Part shown: positions 33,233-44,358 of the stretch, in pieces
Layout of the letters: every line of letters begins with the position of its first letter
Numbering within the stretch: the first letter of the stretch is position 1
Assembly (NCBI GenBank): GCA_021813745.1
Contig: JAKAJO010000134.1
Span: 62,001 to 126,000 of the forward strand
Reading direction: 5' to 3'
Length of the DNA: 64,000 bases
Source of the DNA: Acidobacteriota bacterium
GTDB lineage: Bacteria > Acidobacteriota > Terriglobia > Terriglobales > Acidobacteriaceae
The notes under the pieces: model-generated
Seen by the model: only the letters and a program-made list of their open reading frames with translations
The model's database searches: none
What the model was told of the DNA's origin: nothing
Made by a program: the position numbers and the translations under genes

Positions 33233-34513
33233 ATGACCGATCGCATGGCTCTTTCTCTTGCCCAGGCCGACCCTGAGGTCGCCGCCGCCATTGACCACGA
33301 AACCCTGCGCCAGCACGAAGGGCTGGAGATGATCGCCAGCGAGAACTTCGTCTCCGAGGCCGTGCTCGAGGCCGCTGGTTCGGTCTTCACCAACAAGTAT
33401 GCCGAGGGATACCCGGGACGCCGCTATTACGGCGGATGCGAATACACCGATGTGGTGGAGAATCTGGCGCGCGACCGAGCCAAGCAGATCTTTGGCGCGG
33501 AGCACGCCAACGTGCAGCCGCACTCCGGCTCGCAGGCCAACGCAGCCGCTTACATGGCTGTGCTCCAGCCGGGCGACACAATTCTTGGACTGGACCTGGC
33601 CCACGGCGGCCACCTGACACACGGCCATAAGCTGAGCTTCAGCGGCAAACTGTACAAGACAGCTTTCTACCATGTGAGCCGTGAGACCGAGGTCATCGAC
33701 TACGACGAGCTGGAGGCAATTGCTCTGCGCGAAAAGCCAAAAGCCATCATCGGCGGCGCCAGCGCCTATCCACGCCTGTGGGACTTTGCCCGCATGCGGC
33801 AGATCGCCGACAAGGTCGGAGCGTTTTACATCTTCGACATGGCGCACATCGCCGGCCTTGTGGCGGGAGATGCGCATCCCTCGCCCGTGCCGCACGCGCA
33901 TATCACGACAACCACCACGCACAAGACATTGCGCGGACCACGCTCCGGCTTGATTCTCTGCGGGCAGGAGCATGCCGCTGCCGTCGATAAGGCCGTCTTC
34001 CCCGGACAGCAGGGCGGGCCGCTGGTGCACATCGTCGCCGCCAAGGCGGTTGCCTTTGGTGAGGTGTTGCGGCCGGACTTCAAGACCTACGCAGCGCAGA
34101 TCGTCGCCAACGCGAAGGCTCTGGCCGCGTCGCTGCAGGAGGCTGGTTATCGGCTCGTCTCCGGCGGCACGGACAATCACCTGATGCTCGTCGATGTCTT
34201 CGAAAAGGGCATCCTCGGCTCGGAGGCGGAACTGGCTCTGGGCAAGGCCGGCATCACGGTCAATAAGAATGCCATTCCATACGACAACAATCCCCCGCTC
34301 AAGCCCTCCGGCATTCGCATCGGAACGCCGGCCCTCACAACGCGCGGCATGAAAGAGACAGAGATGCGCCAGATTGCCCGCTGGATTGATCAGGCTTTGG
34401 TGGAACGCAACAACGATGCCGCTCTCGCGCGCATCCGCGGTGAAGTGGCCGAGCTGGCCAATCATTTTCCTCTCTATGCATGGCGGCGCGCTGCGGTGGC
34501 GGTGGGCGCCTGA
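33233..34513 (+). CDS. glyA: Serine hydroxymethyltransferase
   Basis: A 426-residue PLP enzyme interconverting serine and glycine with transfer of a one-carbon unit to tetrahydrofolate. This feeds purines, thymidylate and methionine, all represented in this window. [64 protein letters not shown] and the PLP-lysine motif [14 protein letters not shown] are all present. I chose ATG 33233. CCCTATCATC lies just before it, so if TATCAT is the -10 element the mRNA would be nearly leaderless. Upstream in-frame GTG/ATG codons are not conserved. Confidence 0.97.
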   Translation: MTDRMALSLAQADPEVAAAIDHETLRQHEGLEMIASENFVSEAVLEAAGSVFTNKYAEGYPGRRYYGGCEYTDVVENLARDRAKQIFGAEHANVQPHSGSQANAAAYMAVLQPGDTILGLDLAHGGHLTHGHKLSFSGKLYKTAFYHVSRETEVIDYDELEAIALREKPKAIIGGASAYPRLWDFARMRQIADKVGAFYIFDMAHIAGLVAGDAHPSPVPHAHITTTTTHKTLRGPRSGLILCGQEHAAAVDKAVFPGQQGGPLVHIVAAKAVAFGEVLRPDFKTYAAQIVANAKALAASLQEAGYRLVSGGTDNHLMLVDVFEKGILGSEAELALGKAGITVNKNAIPYDNNPPLKPSGIRIGTPALTTRGMKETEMRQIARWIDQALVERNNDAALARIRGEVAELANHFPLYAWRRAAVAVGA

Positions 34514-34645
34514 GCGCCTGCCCGCATCGCTCTTTGCGCAACTTCGCCCTGCGCATGGGGTTTGTCTTCGTAACAGTCTCAGTCGGACACAATTGAAGTC
34601 TCTGGTGCAGCTTGTGATTGCCCTGGAAGCATGAAAGAGGAACGT

Positions 34646-35176
34646 ATGCGCGTTGCACATGGAATTTTGCTCGCAGCTCTTGCAATCCCGATGCCCGTTC
34701 TTGCAGAGGGCGGGGACCATGGGGATCACGGCAACCATGGGTGGTATGGGCAGGGTGCCCCGGAACATGGTCCCAAACCCTTCCACGGCAATCCACACCA
34801 GTACGGGCCGGACTATAACTACAGCGACGGCGAGGGCCATCCTGGCTATCCCCACGTCGATGGCGACCGCTGGATTGGGCACGACACCGGACGATTCGAT
34901 GACCACTACCACCTGGATCGCCCCTGGGAGTACGGACACTTTGAGGGCGGATTCGGGCGCGGTCACTTCTGGCGCATCGAAGGTGGCGGGCCTGGCCGCT
35001 TCTGGTTCCATGGATGGAACTGGTCCGTTGCGCCGTATGACGTGGGCTACTGCAACGGCTGGGACTGGGATGATGATGACGTCTCCATCTATCCCGATCC
35101 CGACCACATCGGCTGGTACCTTGCCTACAACATGCGCCTCGGCACCTACGTCCACGTAATGTATATGGGCCGATAA
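34646..35176 (+). CDS. Exported His/Gly/Trp/Tyr/Asp-rich protein of unknown role
   Basis: A 176-residue protein with a signal peptide (AHGILLAALAIPMPVLAEG). The mature chain is very rich in His, Gly, Asp, Trp and Tyr: HGDHGNHGWYGQGAPEHGPKPFHG, then RGHFWRIEGGGPGRFWFHGWNWSVAPYDVGYCNGWDWDDDDV. The second half repeats a W-x-x-G/W-x-D pattern of the kind seen in small cell-surface proteins. I do not recognise a named family. GAGGA precedes the ATG at 34646 by about five bases; ATG 34631 is an in-frame alternative. It is followed by a terminator hairpin and another His-rich secreted peptide. Confidence 0.65.
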   Translation: MRVAHGILLAALAIPMPVLAEGGDHGDHGNHGWYGQGAPEHGPKPFHGNPHQYGPDYNYSDGEGHPGYPHVDGDRWIGHDTGRFDDHYHLDRPWEYGHFEGGFGRGHFWRIEGGGPGRFWFHGWNWSVAPYDVGYCNGWDWDDDDVSIYPDPDHIGWYLAYNMRLGTYVHVMYMGR

Positions 35177-35182
35177 GCTCGT

Positions 35183-35223
35183 CCGGAACGGGAGCCGGAT
35201 GGAAAACGGCTCCCGTTCGGATT
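35183..35223 (+). terminator. Hairpin terminator after His-rich exported protein gene
   Basis: CCGGAACGGGAGCCG pairs with CGGCTCCCGTTCGG (14 bp with one bulged G), loop GATGGAAAA, then ATTT. It lies seven bases after the stop codon. A weak T-run but a very stable stem. Confidence 0.7.
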
Positions 35224-35337
35224 TGCAGGCACTTGGCAATCATGCCAGGCGGATTCTTTTACTCTTCCGCTCGGCGTGGCATAGGATGAATGGACGTGCT
35301 GCGACTGCCGGCATGAGGGGCGCAAGGGAGGACGACG

Positions 35338-35634
35338 ATGCGTGTATCGCGAATTGTACTGACGGTGCTTCTAGCGGCGGGGCTGCCGCTCTGGGCGCAG
35401 AATGGCAATCCCCATGGTGGCCCACCCGGCCAGATGAAGCCACACGGAAATCCCCACGGCGGGCCTCCGGGACAGATGAAGCCACACGGCAACCCCCATG
35501 GAGCTCCTCCGGGGCAGATGAAGCCGCACGGCAATCCGCATGGCGGAGCGCCGGGGCAGATGAAGCCGCATGGCAATCCCCATGGCGGTCCTCCGGGACA
35601 GATGAAGCCGCACGGCAATCCCCACGATCAATGA
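35338..35634 (+). CDS. Secreted 98-residue peptide of five 14-residue His/Gly/Pro repeats
   Basis: A signal peptide (MRVSRIVLTVLLAAGLPLWAQ) is followed by five tandem copies of NPHGGPPGQMKPHG (residues 24-93), varying only at two positions, and a NPHDQ end. It has 11 His and 6 Met in a low-complexity chain, so metal binding is possible but unproven. AGGGAGG lies six bases before the ATG, which supports this frame; the 42-base period leaves several other frames open. No family is recognised. It sits after the His-rich exported protein gene, separated by a hairpin. Confidence 0.65.
   Translation: MRVSRIVLTVLLAAGLPLWAQNGNPHGGPPGQMKPHGNPHGGPPGQMKPHGNPHGAPPGQMKPHGNPHGGAPGQMKPHGNPHGGPPGQMKPHGNPHDQ
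35407..35616 (+). repeat. Five tandem 42-bp direct repeats inside coding sequence
   Basis: The DNA encoding the 14-residue peptide repeats is five units of exactly 42 bases, mostly differing at third codon positions. Units are in frame and have no spacers, so this is a coding minisatellite, not a CRISPR array. Confidence 0.9.
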
Positions 35635-35677
35635 GCCGGACGATCACGTCAACCAGACGCGATTGGATGTGCAGATG

Positions 35678-35704
35678 AAAAAAGGGGCAGGCTGCGGCCT
35701 GCCC
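35678..35704 (-). terminator. Intrinsic terminator of lipA
   Basis: Read on the minus strand, GGGCAGGC and GCCTGCCC form an 8-bp stem with a CGCA loop, followed by CTTTTTT. This is textbook, about 40 bases downstream of the lipA stop. Confidence 0.85.
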
Positions 35705-35740
35705 TTCTGTATGCCGGAAGAGTGGATGGGAAGGCTGGTT

Positions 35741-36646
35741 TTAAACCGGCTGCGACACGAGCGTCGATGAAGCCTGCTCGTGAGCGTGATAGCTGGACCG
35801 CACCAGCGGGCCGGACTCCACGTGGCGGAAGCCCATCCGCAGCGCCTCTGCCTTGAGTTCGGCAAACTCGCGCGGCGTGTAGAGCCGCGTCATCGGCAGG
35901 TGGTCGCGCGAGGGGCGCAGATACTGGCCAATCGTCAGGATGTCGCACTGCACCGCCGCCAGATCGCGGAAGACCTCGAGCAGTTCGGCGGTCTCCTCGC
36001 CCAGGCCGACCATGACGCCTGATTTCGTAATGCCCGCCGGGTTCAGCTCTTTCGCGTAGCGCAGCAACTCCAGCGTCCGCTCGTAGCGCGCGCCTGACCT
36101 CACTGCCCGATAGAGCCGCGGTACCGATTCCGTATTGTGATTCAGGATTTCAGGCCGGGCATTCACGACGGCGCGAATCGCTTGGCGGTCGCCTTGAAAA
36201 TCGGGAATCAGCACTTCAACGCGGCATCCGGGCGCCTGACGGCGAATCTCTTCAATGACGAGAGCAAAGGCCTGCGCCCCGCCCAGGAGATCATCATCGC
36301 GATTGACGCTGGTAATGACGGCATATTCCAAGCCCAGGGTCGCCACCGCCTCCGCCACACGGCGCGGCTCGTCCATGTCAATCGGCTCTGGCCGGCCCTT
36401 GGGCACTGCGCAAAACCCGCAGCGCCGCGTGCAAAGGTTGCCAAGCATCATGAAAGTGGCGGTTTTGTGGTGCCAGCACTCGCCGATGTTGGGGCACTGG
36501 GCGCTTTCGCACACGGTGTGCAGCCCGAGCGAGCGCGCCAGGCGCTTGAGGGCATGGTAGTTCTCGCCCACAGGGGCGCGCGCCTTCAGCCATTCCGGCT
36601 TGGGAGCCGGGGCCTTGCGCGCCGGTTCGATCTGAACCAATTCCAT
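35741..36646 (-). CDS. lipA: Lipoyl synthase
   Basis: A 301-residue radical-SAM enzyme inserting two sulfurs into octanoyl groups on lipoyl domains. The auxiliary cluster Cys motif [12 protein letters not shown] (Cys-x4-Cys-x5-Cys) and the radical-SAM motif CTRRCGFC (CxxxCxxC) are intact. [33 protein letters not shown] and [12 protein letters not shown] are all standard. The ATG at 36646 has AGGAAGG five bases upstream; the minus-strand reading frame stays open far upstream across purL, which is a shadow. It is divergent from purL, with about 85 bases between starts. Confidence 0.97.
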   Translation of the reverse strand: MELVQIEPARKAPAPKPEWLKARAPVGENYHALKRLARSLGLHTVCESAQCPNIGECWHHKTATFMMLGNLCTRRCGFCAVPKGRPEPIDMDEPRRVAEAVATLGLEYAVITSVNRDDDLLGGAQAFALVIEEIRRQAPGCRVEVLIPDFQGDRQAIRAVVNARPEILNHNTESVPRLYRAVRSGARYERTLELLRYAKELNPAGITKSGVMVGLGEETAELLEVFRDLAAVQCDILTIGQYLRPSRDHLPMTRLYTPREFAELKAEALRMGFRHVESGPLVRSSYHAHEQASSTLVSQPV

Positions 36647-36733
36647 GACCTTCCTATTGTAGCGGGCTGCGGGAATGGGGCGTCCCTTCCACTGAATCCC
36701 AGCGCGAATCATGCGACAATGGAGATACCCGCG

Positions 36734-39177
<2,444 letters not shown>

Positions 39178-39181
<4 letters not shown>

Positions 39182-40701
39182 GCCGGTTGCTCTACCAGGG
39201 TGTTGCGGGCATCATAGATCGCACCGTGGGGCTTTCAAGTGATTCGGCGATCGACCATTCGTTGCGACGCCAGTGGCAGGCAGCCCAGTGGGACAAGCTG
39301 CGCGAGGAATGCGGCGTCGTCGCTATTCATGGTCATCCGGATGCCGCTCGCCAGGCTTATCTCGGGCTCTATGCGCTGCAACATCGCGGGCAGGAGTCGG
39401 CCGGCATTGCCACGGCGGACGGCCATCATCTCGCGAACATCAAAGGCATGGGGCTTGTCAGTGAAATCTTTACCGACGACGTGCTCCAGAAGCTTCCTGG
39501 GCAGATGGCCATTGGACATACCCGCTACTCCACCACCGGCGACTCGGCCCTGCTCAATGCACAGCCCATCCGCGTCGATTCCACCAAGGGCCTCATCGCC
39601 ATCGCGCACAATGGCAACCTGGTGAACCTTGGCAATCTGCGCACGCGGCTGGAGCGCGAAGGTGCTTACTTCCAGACCACGTCGGATTCCGAAATTATTG
39701 TCCAGCTCATCGCGCACTCGCGCGCCAACACGCTGGTCGACGCCATTGCCGATTCGCTCTCGCAGGTCGAGGGCGCATTCTCCATCGTGATGATGACGCG
39801 CGATCGAATTTTTGCCGCCCGCGACCCACGCGGCTTCCGTCCGCTTTCCATGGGCCGCATCCGCAATGCCGACGGGCCGGACACGATCGTCTTTGCATCG
39901 GAGTCCTGCGCCTTTGACCTGCTCCGCGCAGAGTATGAGCGCGACGTGCTGCCAGGGGAACTGGTCATGGTCACAGGAGATGGCGTCACTAGCCGCTATT
40001 ACGCAACCGGTGTGCCACAGGCGAGCTGCATCTTTGAGCATGTCTACTTCGCGCGGCCCGACAGTCGCATCTTTGGCCGATGGGTGCAGGAGAGCCGCGA
40101 CCAGATGGGCCGGCAGCTCGCGCGCGAGTCCGGCGTGCCTGCAGACGTCATCGTGCCCGTGCCGGACTCCGGCGTGACAGCGGCGCTCGGCTACGCGGAA
40201 GAAGCCGGCGTCCCGTTCCGTCTCGGCCTCATCCGCAATCACTATGTGGGCCGCACATTCATTGAGCCCGAACAGCGGGTACGCGACTTCGGCGTGCGCC
40301 TCAAGCTCAACCCCGTTCGCAATCTACTGGAAGGCAAGCGCGTCGTGCTCATTGACGACTCGATCATCCGCGGCACCACCTCGCGCAAGATCGTACGCAT
40401 GGTGCGCGGCGCCGGCGCGAAAGAGGTTCATCTGCGCATCAGTTGCCCGCCGACCATCTCGCCGTGCTTTTACGGAGTGGACACGCCGCGCAAGCGCGAC
40501 CTGATTGCAGCCAACCAGTCCATCGAAGAGATTCGCCGCTTTATTGAGGCCGATTCACTCGCGTATCTCTCGCTCGACGGCCTGCTCCAGAGCTGCAACG
40601 GTGAAAAGCCCCAGGGATTTTGTACAGCCTGCTATACGGGTCAGTATCCTACGCAGTGGGTGGATGTGAACGAGATCTTACCGGCAACCGCAGGCGCGTA
40701 G
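39178..40701 (+). CDS. purF: Amidophosphoribosyltransferase
   Basis: A 507-residue enzyme for the first committed purine step, making phosphoribosylamine from PRPP and glutamine. The catalytic Cys is Cys45 in EECGVVA, after a 44-residue leader that would be cut off; Bacillus subtilis PurF has an 11-residue propeptide, so this one is long. The glutaminase motifs ([37 protein letters not shown]) and the PRPP loop [13 protein letters not shown] are intact. Later Cys residues ([23 protein letters not shown]) fit the Fe-S type of PurF. It starts inside the purL stop. Confidence 0.97.
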
Positions 40702-40738
40702 ACGTGCGCCCTTGATCTCCGCCTGTTGAGGGATAGGA

Positions 40739-42766
40739 ATGCCTAAACTCTGGCGTCTTTTTGCGGCCATCACCTTTCTGGCTGCGTTTCTCCTTTTCCT
40801 GGTTGAGCCCATCGCCGCCAAGCAATTGCTGCCGGTGCTGGGGGGCTCCGCAGCCGTCTGGATTACCTGCCTCGTCTTCTTCCAGACGGCACTGCTTGCG
40901 GGATACCTTTACGCGCACTGGCTCACTCAACGGGGATCCTGGCGCCTGCATCTGCTGCTGCTCGCTCTCGCGGCTCTCTCAGCCATCCTCTGGGCCGCGC
41001 GTCCTCTTGCGTCTGCCGGAGCCGCGGTGCATCCGGTGTGGGCGATCTTCGCAGCACTGAGCCTCTCCATCGGACTGCCTTTTATGCTGCTCGCCTCCAC
41101 AAGCCCCTTACTGCAAGTAGTGTGGGCGCGTCGGGAGACGGGTCGCGTTCCTTACAAGCTCTATGCTTTGTCCAACCTTGCGTCGCTTCTTGCGTTGGCG
41201 CTCTATCCCTCGGTGATTGAACCGCATCTCACGCTGCGTGCGCAGCGCATCACCTGGTGCGTTGGGTTTACGCTCTTCGTTGCACTTACCGCCGATTTGC
41301 TGCAACGGACAGCCAGCCAGACATCCGCGAGCGTGACCTCGACCAATGCGCATGAGGAAGCGGCAGCACCTTCTCCCCTGCTGAACAAGATCCTGTGGGT
41401 TGCGCTGCCCATGGGAGCGGCGATGCAACTCAGCGCGGTCACGGTCCATCTGACCGCAAACATTGCTGCCATTCCGCTGCTCTGGATTCTGCCTCTCGCC
41501 GTGTACCTGCTCACGCTCATTTTGGCGTTCCGGTTTACGTGGCTGCTGTCGCGGGGAATTCTCACCCGTGCTCTGGCTCTGGCACTGGGCAGCATCGGCT
41601 ACATGCTCGCCAAGGCCGACGCTTCGTGGCCCATCTCAATCACAATCCCTTTCTATCTGGCGGCCCTGTTCATTGCCTGCCTCTTTTGCCATAGTCAGGC
41701 CTTTCGCCTTCGCCCGCAGCGCGCGAGCGAAACCACACTCTACTATCTGCTCTTTGCCGCAGGCGGCGCCTTCGGCTCATTCCTGATTGGCGTTGCTTCT
41801 CCGCTTCTGTTTCGAGTCAACCTCGACCTTCCGCTCACTTTCCTTGTTACCGCTTTGCTCGCACTGGCCGCCACCTGGCAGACTCAATGGACGCAGCGGC
41901 TGCTCTGGTCTGCCGCCAGCGCTCTCATGCTGGCGGTGTTCTTCATGGTGCGCACCGCGTATCAGCATGACACCAAGCTCGCGGTGCGCAACTTCTACGG
42001 CAGCCTGCGCGTGACGGAGGATCATTACACCTTTCCCGGAGCCACCGTGCGAACCCTGCTCAATGGCTCCATCCAGCACGGCACGCAGATCTTCGGCACC
42101 GACGAACTGCGCCGCACGCCCACAACTTACTATGCGCCCGACTCGGGTGTTGGCCTCGCGCTCCGCTTCTGCTGCGCGGCGCGCGCACGGTCCATCGGTG
42201 TGGTCGGTCTTGGCGCGGGCACGCTGGCTGCATACGGCAAAGCGGGCGATCGCATCCGCTTTTATGAGATCAATCCCGCGGTCGAGCCCATTGCACGCAA
42301 TCTCTTCACTTATATCCGCGAGTCCAGTGCGCAGGTGCAGGTCATTCCCGGCGATGCGCGAGTCTCGCTCTCGCAAGAGCCCCCGCAACACTTCGACGTT
42401 CTCGCTATCGATGCCTTCTCAGGCGACGCCATTCCGCTCCATCTGCTCACGATGGAGGCCTTAGCACTGTATCGGCGTCATCTTGCTCCCGGCGGGATTC
42501 TTGCTTTTCATATTTCGAATCAGCACGTTGATCTGGCTCCGCCCATTGCCAGGATGGCGCAAGCATCTGGCATGCAGGTGCGCAGAGTGTCGAGCCTGGC
42601 CAACGACGCACATGGCGAGTTTGGAGCGACATGGATGCTGGTCTCGAACAACGCCGACTTTTTTTCCGATCCGCAGGTGGCATCACACGCTCATGTCCAG
42701 CCCGTTGATGCACGCGTGCCTCTGTGGACCGACGATTACTCTGCGCTTCTTCCCTTTCTCCATTGA
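40739..42766 (+). CDS. Fused MFS-like membrane / spermidine-synthase-like protein
   Basis: A 675-residue protein. The first 420 or so residues are hydrophobic, with about 10-12 helices starting AITFLAAFLLFLVEPIAAKQLLPVLGGSAAVW. This is the signature of the 'fused MFS/spermidine synthase' family. The C-terminal 250 residues are a Rossmann methyltransferase-like domain: GVVGLGAGTLAAYGKAGDRIRFYEINPAVE, then DVLAIDAFSGDAIPLHLLTMEAL. Whether it makes polyamines or something else is unknown for the family. It follows purF by 37 bases on the same strand but is functionally unrelated to purines as far as can be seen. Confidence 0.85.
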   Translation: MPKLWRLFAAITFLAAFLLFLVEPIAAKQLLPVLGGSAAVWITCLVFFQTALLAGYLYAHWLTQRGSWRLHLLLLALAALSAILWAARPLASAGAAVHPVWAIFAALSLSIGLPFMLLASTSPLLQVVWARRETGRVPYKLYALSNLASLLALALYPSVIEPHLTLRAQRITWCVGFTLFVALTADLLQRTASQTSASVTSTNAHEEAAAPSPLLNKILWVALPMGAAMQLSAVTVHLTANIAAIPLLWILPLAVYLLTLILAFRFTWLLSRGILTRALALALGSIGYMLAKADASWPISITIPFYLAALFIACLFCHSQAFRLRPQRASETTLYYLLFAAGGAFGSFLIGVASPLLFRVNLDLPLTFLVTALLALAATWQTQWTQRLLWSAASALMLAVFFMVRTAYQHDTKLAVRNFYGSLRVTEDHYTFPGATVRTLLNGSIQHGTQIFGTDELRRTPTTYYAPDSGVGLALRFCCAARARSIGVVGLGAGTLAAYGKAGDRIRFYEINPAVEPIARNLFTYIRESSAQVQVIPGDARVSLSQEPPQHFDVLAIDAFSGDAIPLHLLTMEALALYRRHLAPGGILAFHISNQHVDLAPPIARMAQASGMQVRRVSSLANDAHGEFGATWMLVSNNADFFSDPQVASHAHVQPVDARVPLWTDDYSALLPFLH

Positions 42767-42899
42767 TCCCATGGCTGTGATGGGGCGGAATGGAAAGCAC
42801 GAATCGGAATCAACCCTTTTTCTTTAGACACTGTGACAGCTTTTGATTCCCACCTGCCCTTTTGCCGTGTACAATTCAGGCCTCTGCGAGGTCACGAGG

Positions 42900-43955
42900 A
42901 TGAAGAGAAAGTATGCAAGCATCCTGGAGACGATCGGGAATACCCCGGTCATCAAGATCAACCGCCTTGCTCCACCCGACATCAATCTGTACGTGAAGAT
43001 GGAGGCGTTCAACCCGCTCGGCTCGGTCAAGGACCGGCTTGCGCTCGGCGTGATTGAGGAGGCGGAACGCACCGGCGCACTCAAGCCGGGGCAGACTGTG
43101 ATTGAAGCAACCAGCGGCAACACGGGAATCGGTCTTGCAATGGTTTGTGCTGCCAAGGGATATCCACTCGTCGTCACCATGGCGGAAACGTTCAGCATCG
43201 AGCGGCGCAAGCTGATGCGGTTTCTTGGCGCCAGGGTGATCATCACGCCAGCCTCCGCACGCGCCGTCGGCATGGTGGAGAAAACGGTCGAACTGGCCAG
43301 GAAGCACGGCTGGTATTTCACCCGCCAGTTTGAAAATGAAGCCAACGCCGATATGCACTCCCGTACCACGGCGCAGGAGATTCTCCGCGACTTTGAGGGC
43401 GAGCCGCTCGACTACTGGGTCACGGGTTTTGGCACAGGCGGCACGTTGAAGGGTGTAGCTCGCGTACTTGCGGCTGAGCGACCCGCGACCAAGATTGTCG
43501 TCTGCGAGCCCGAGGATGCCCCCATGCTTTACAGCGGCATTCAGCAGCAGCGCAATGCGGATGGGACTCCCGCCGCCGCACATCCTTCGTGGAAGCCCCA
43601 CCCGATGCAGGGTTGGAGCCCAGACTTTGTTGCCAAGCTGGCAGGGGATGCTGCCGCTTCCCGCGTCGTCAGTGAGGTGCTGCTCATCTCCAATGCAGAA
43701 GCGCTTCGCTGTAGTCAGCAACTGGCTCGGAAGGAAGGCATCTTCGTGGGTATTACGGCAGGCGCCACCTTCGCCGGAGGGCTGCAACTGGCGGCAAAGG
43801 CGCCAAAGGGATCAACCATCCTGTGCATGCTGCCCGACACCGGCGAGCGCTATCTGAGCACCCCTCTCTTTGCCGATATCCCCGTGGATATGACGGAAGA
43901 AGAGATTGCGATCTCCCGGTCAACGCCGGGCTGCTGGATGCCGGATCCGCAATAG
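42900..43955 (+). CDS. Cysteine synthase family PLP enzyme
   Basis: A 351-residue fold-type II PLP enzyme. IGNTPVIKINRL, the PLP-lysine motif FNPLGSVKDRLA (Lys about 42), ATSGNTGIGLAMVCAAKG and FGTGGTLKGVARVL are typical of O-acetylserine sulfhydrylase (CysK). It is some 30-40 residues longer than standard CysK, with a C-terminal tail (DMTEEEIAISRSTPGCWMP) and an insert near YSGIQQQRNADGTPAAAHPSWKPHPMQGWSPDFV; the CysK-specific tail is therefore not certain. I chose ATG 42900. GCGAGG is about eight bases upstream; there is no clear terminator before it. Confidence 0.9.
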   Translation: MKRKYASILETIGNTPVIKINRLAPPDINLYVKMEAFNPLGSVKDRLALGVIEEAERTGALKPGQTVIEATSGNTGIGLAMVCAAKGYPLVVTMAETFSIERRKLMRFLGARVIITPASARAVGMVEKTVELARKHGWYFTRQFENEANADMHSRTTAQEILRDFEGEPLDYWVTGFGTGGTLKGVARVLAAERPATKIVVCEPEDAPMLYSGIQQQRNADGTPAAAHPSWKPHPMQGWSPDFVAKLAGDAAASRVVSEVLLISNAEALRCSQQLARKEGIFVGITAGATFAGGLQLAAKAPKGSTILCMLPDTGERYLSTPLFADIPVDMTEEEIAISRSTPGCWMPDPQ

Positions 43956-44358
43956 ATTTCTCCTAGGCCACGCTGCAATTGCCGCATCCCTCGGGCGTTC
44001 CCGCGAGCGCCCGAGGTGCCGATCGTGGATCGGACCGGTGCCGTTGAGGTGCCCTGATCCGTGCCCCGTGTCACAGGACGTGCCCGGTCCGCGTGTGATA
44101 GCATCCGGTTTCTTAGAGGAAGACGCCGTGCGGTGTCGCATCCTTCACCGCCGGGCGCCTGCCGGAGAGCCTCCTGATGGACGAGGAAGACGGCAGACCG
44201 GGACCCGTATCCCGGCAAATCGGACCCGCTGACGCCCAGGTGGACGTCTCCGCGGGTTCCCTGCGTCCTCACCCTTTCTATGTAACTCAGCTCACCACGC
44301 CGGGGGCAACGTTGTGTGCCAGCCGGCCTGCATGCACTGCACATCAAGGAGAGATGCC
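43956..44358 (+). other. Hairpin-rich 403-base leader before EF-G-like gene
   Basis: No gene here. It holds at least three stems: 43989-44016 (9 bp), 44122-44137 (GACGCC/GGTGTC with a GTGC loop) and 44198-44215 (CCGGGA/TCCCGG). AAGGAG at the far end is the ribosome-binding site of the next gene. A structured 5' leader is possible. I could not match any known riboswitch. Confidence 0.4.
43989..44016 (+). terminator. GC-rich hairpin after cysteine synthase gene
   Basis: CCTCGGGCG and CGCCCGAGG make a perfect 9-bp stem with a 10-base loop, 34 bases after the stop codon. It lacks a T-run, so it could be a weak terminator or part of a structured leader. Confidence 0.45.

Noticed and set aside
33029-35239. 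A 736-codon open frame on the minus strand across glyA and the His-rich gene
   Set aside because: It is antisense to a clear SHMT gene; codon bias at high GC keeps this strand open. No start SD, domain or motif.
35407-35616. Tandem repeats considered as a CRISPR array
   Set aside because: Units adjoin without spacers and code in frame for a peptide repeat; no cas genes.
35199-35678. Other open frames on both strands over the 42-base repeats
   Set aside because: The repeat length is a multiple of three, so all frames stay open. Only the plus-strand frame from 35338 has an SD and a signal peptide.
36137-36733. Upstream extension of purL in the same frame
   Set aside because: It runs over lipA in antisense and contains no conserved purL residues; the true start is near 36734.
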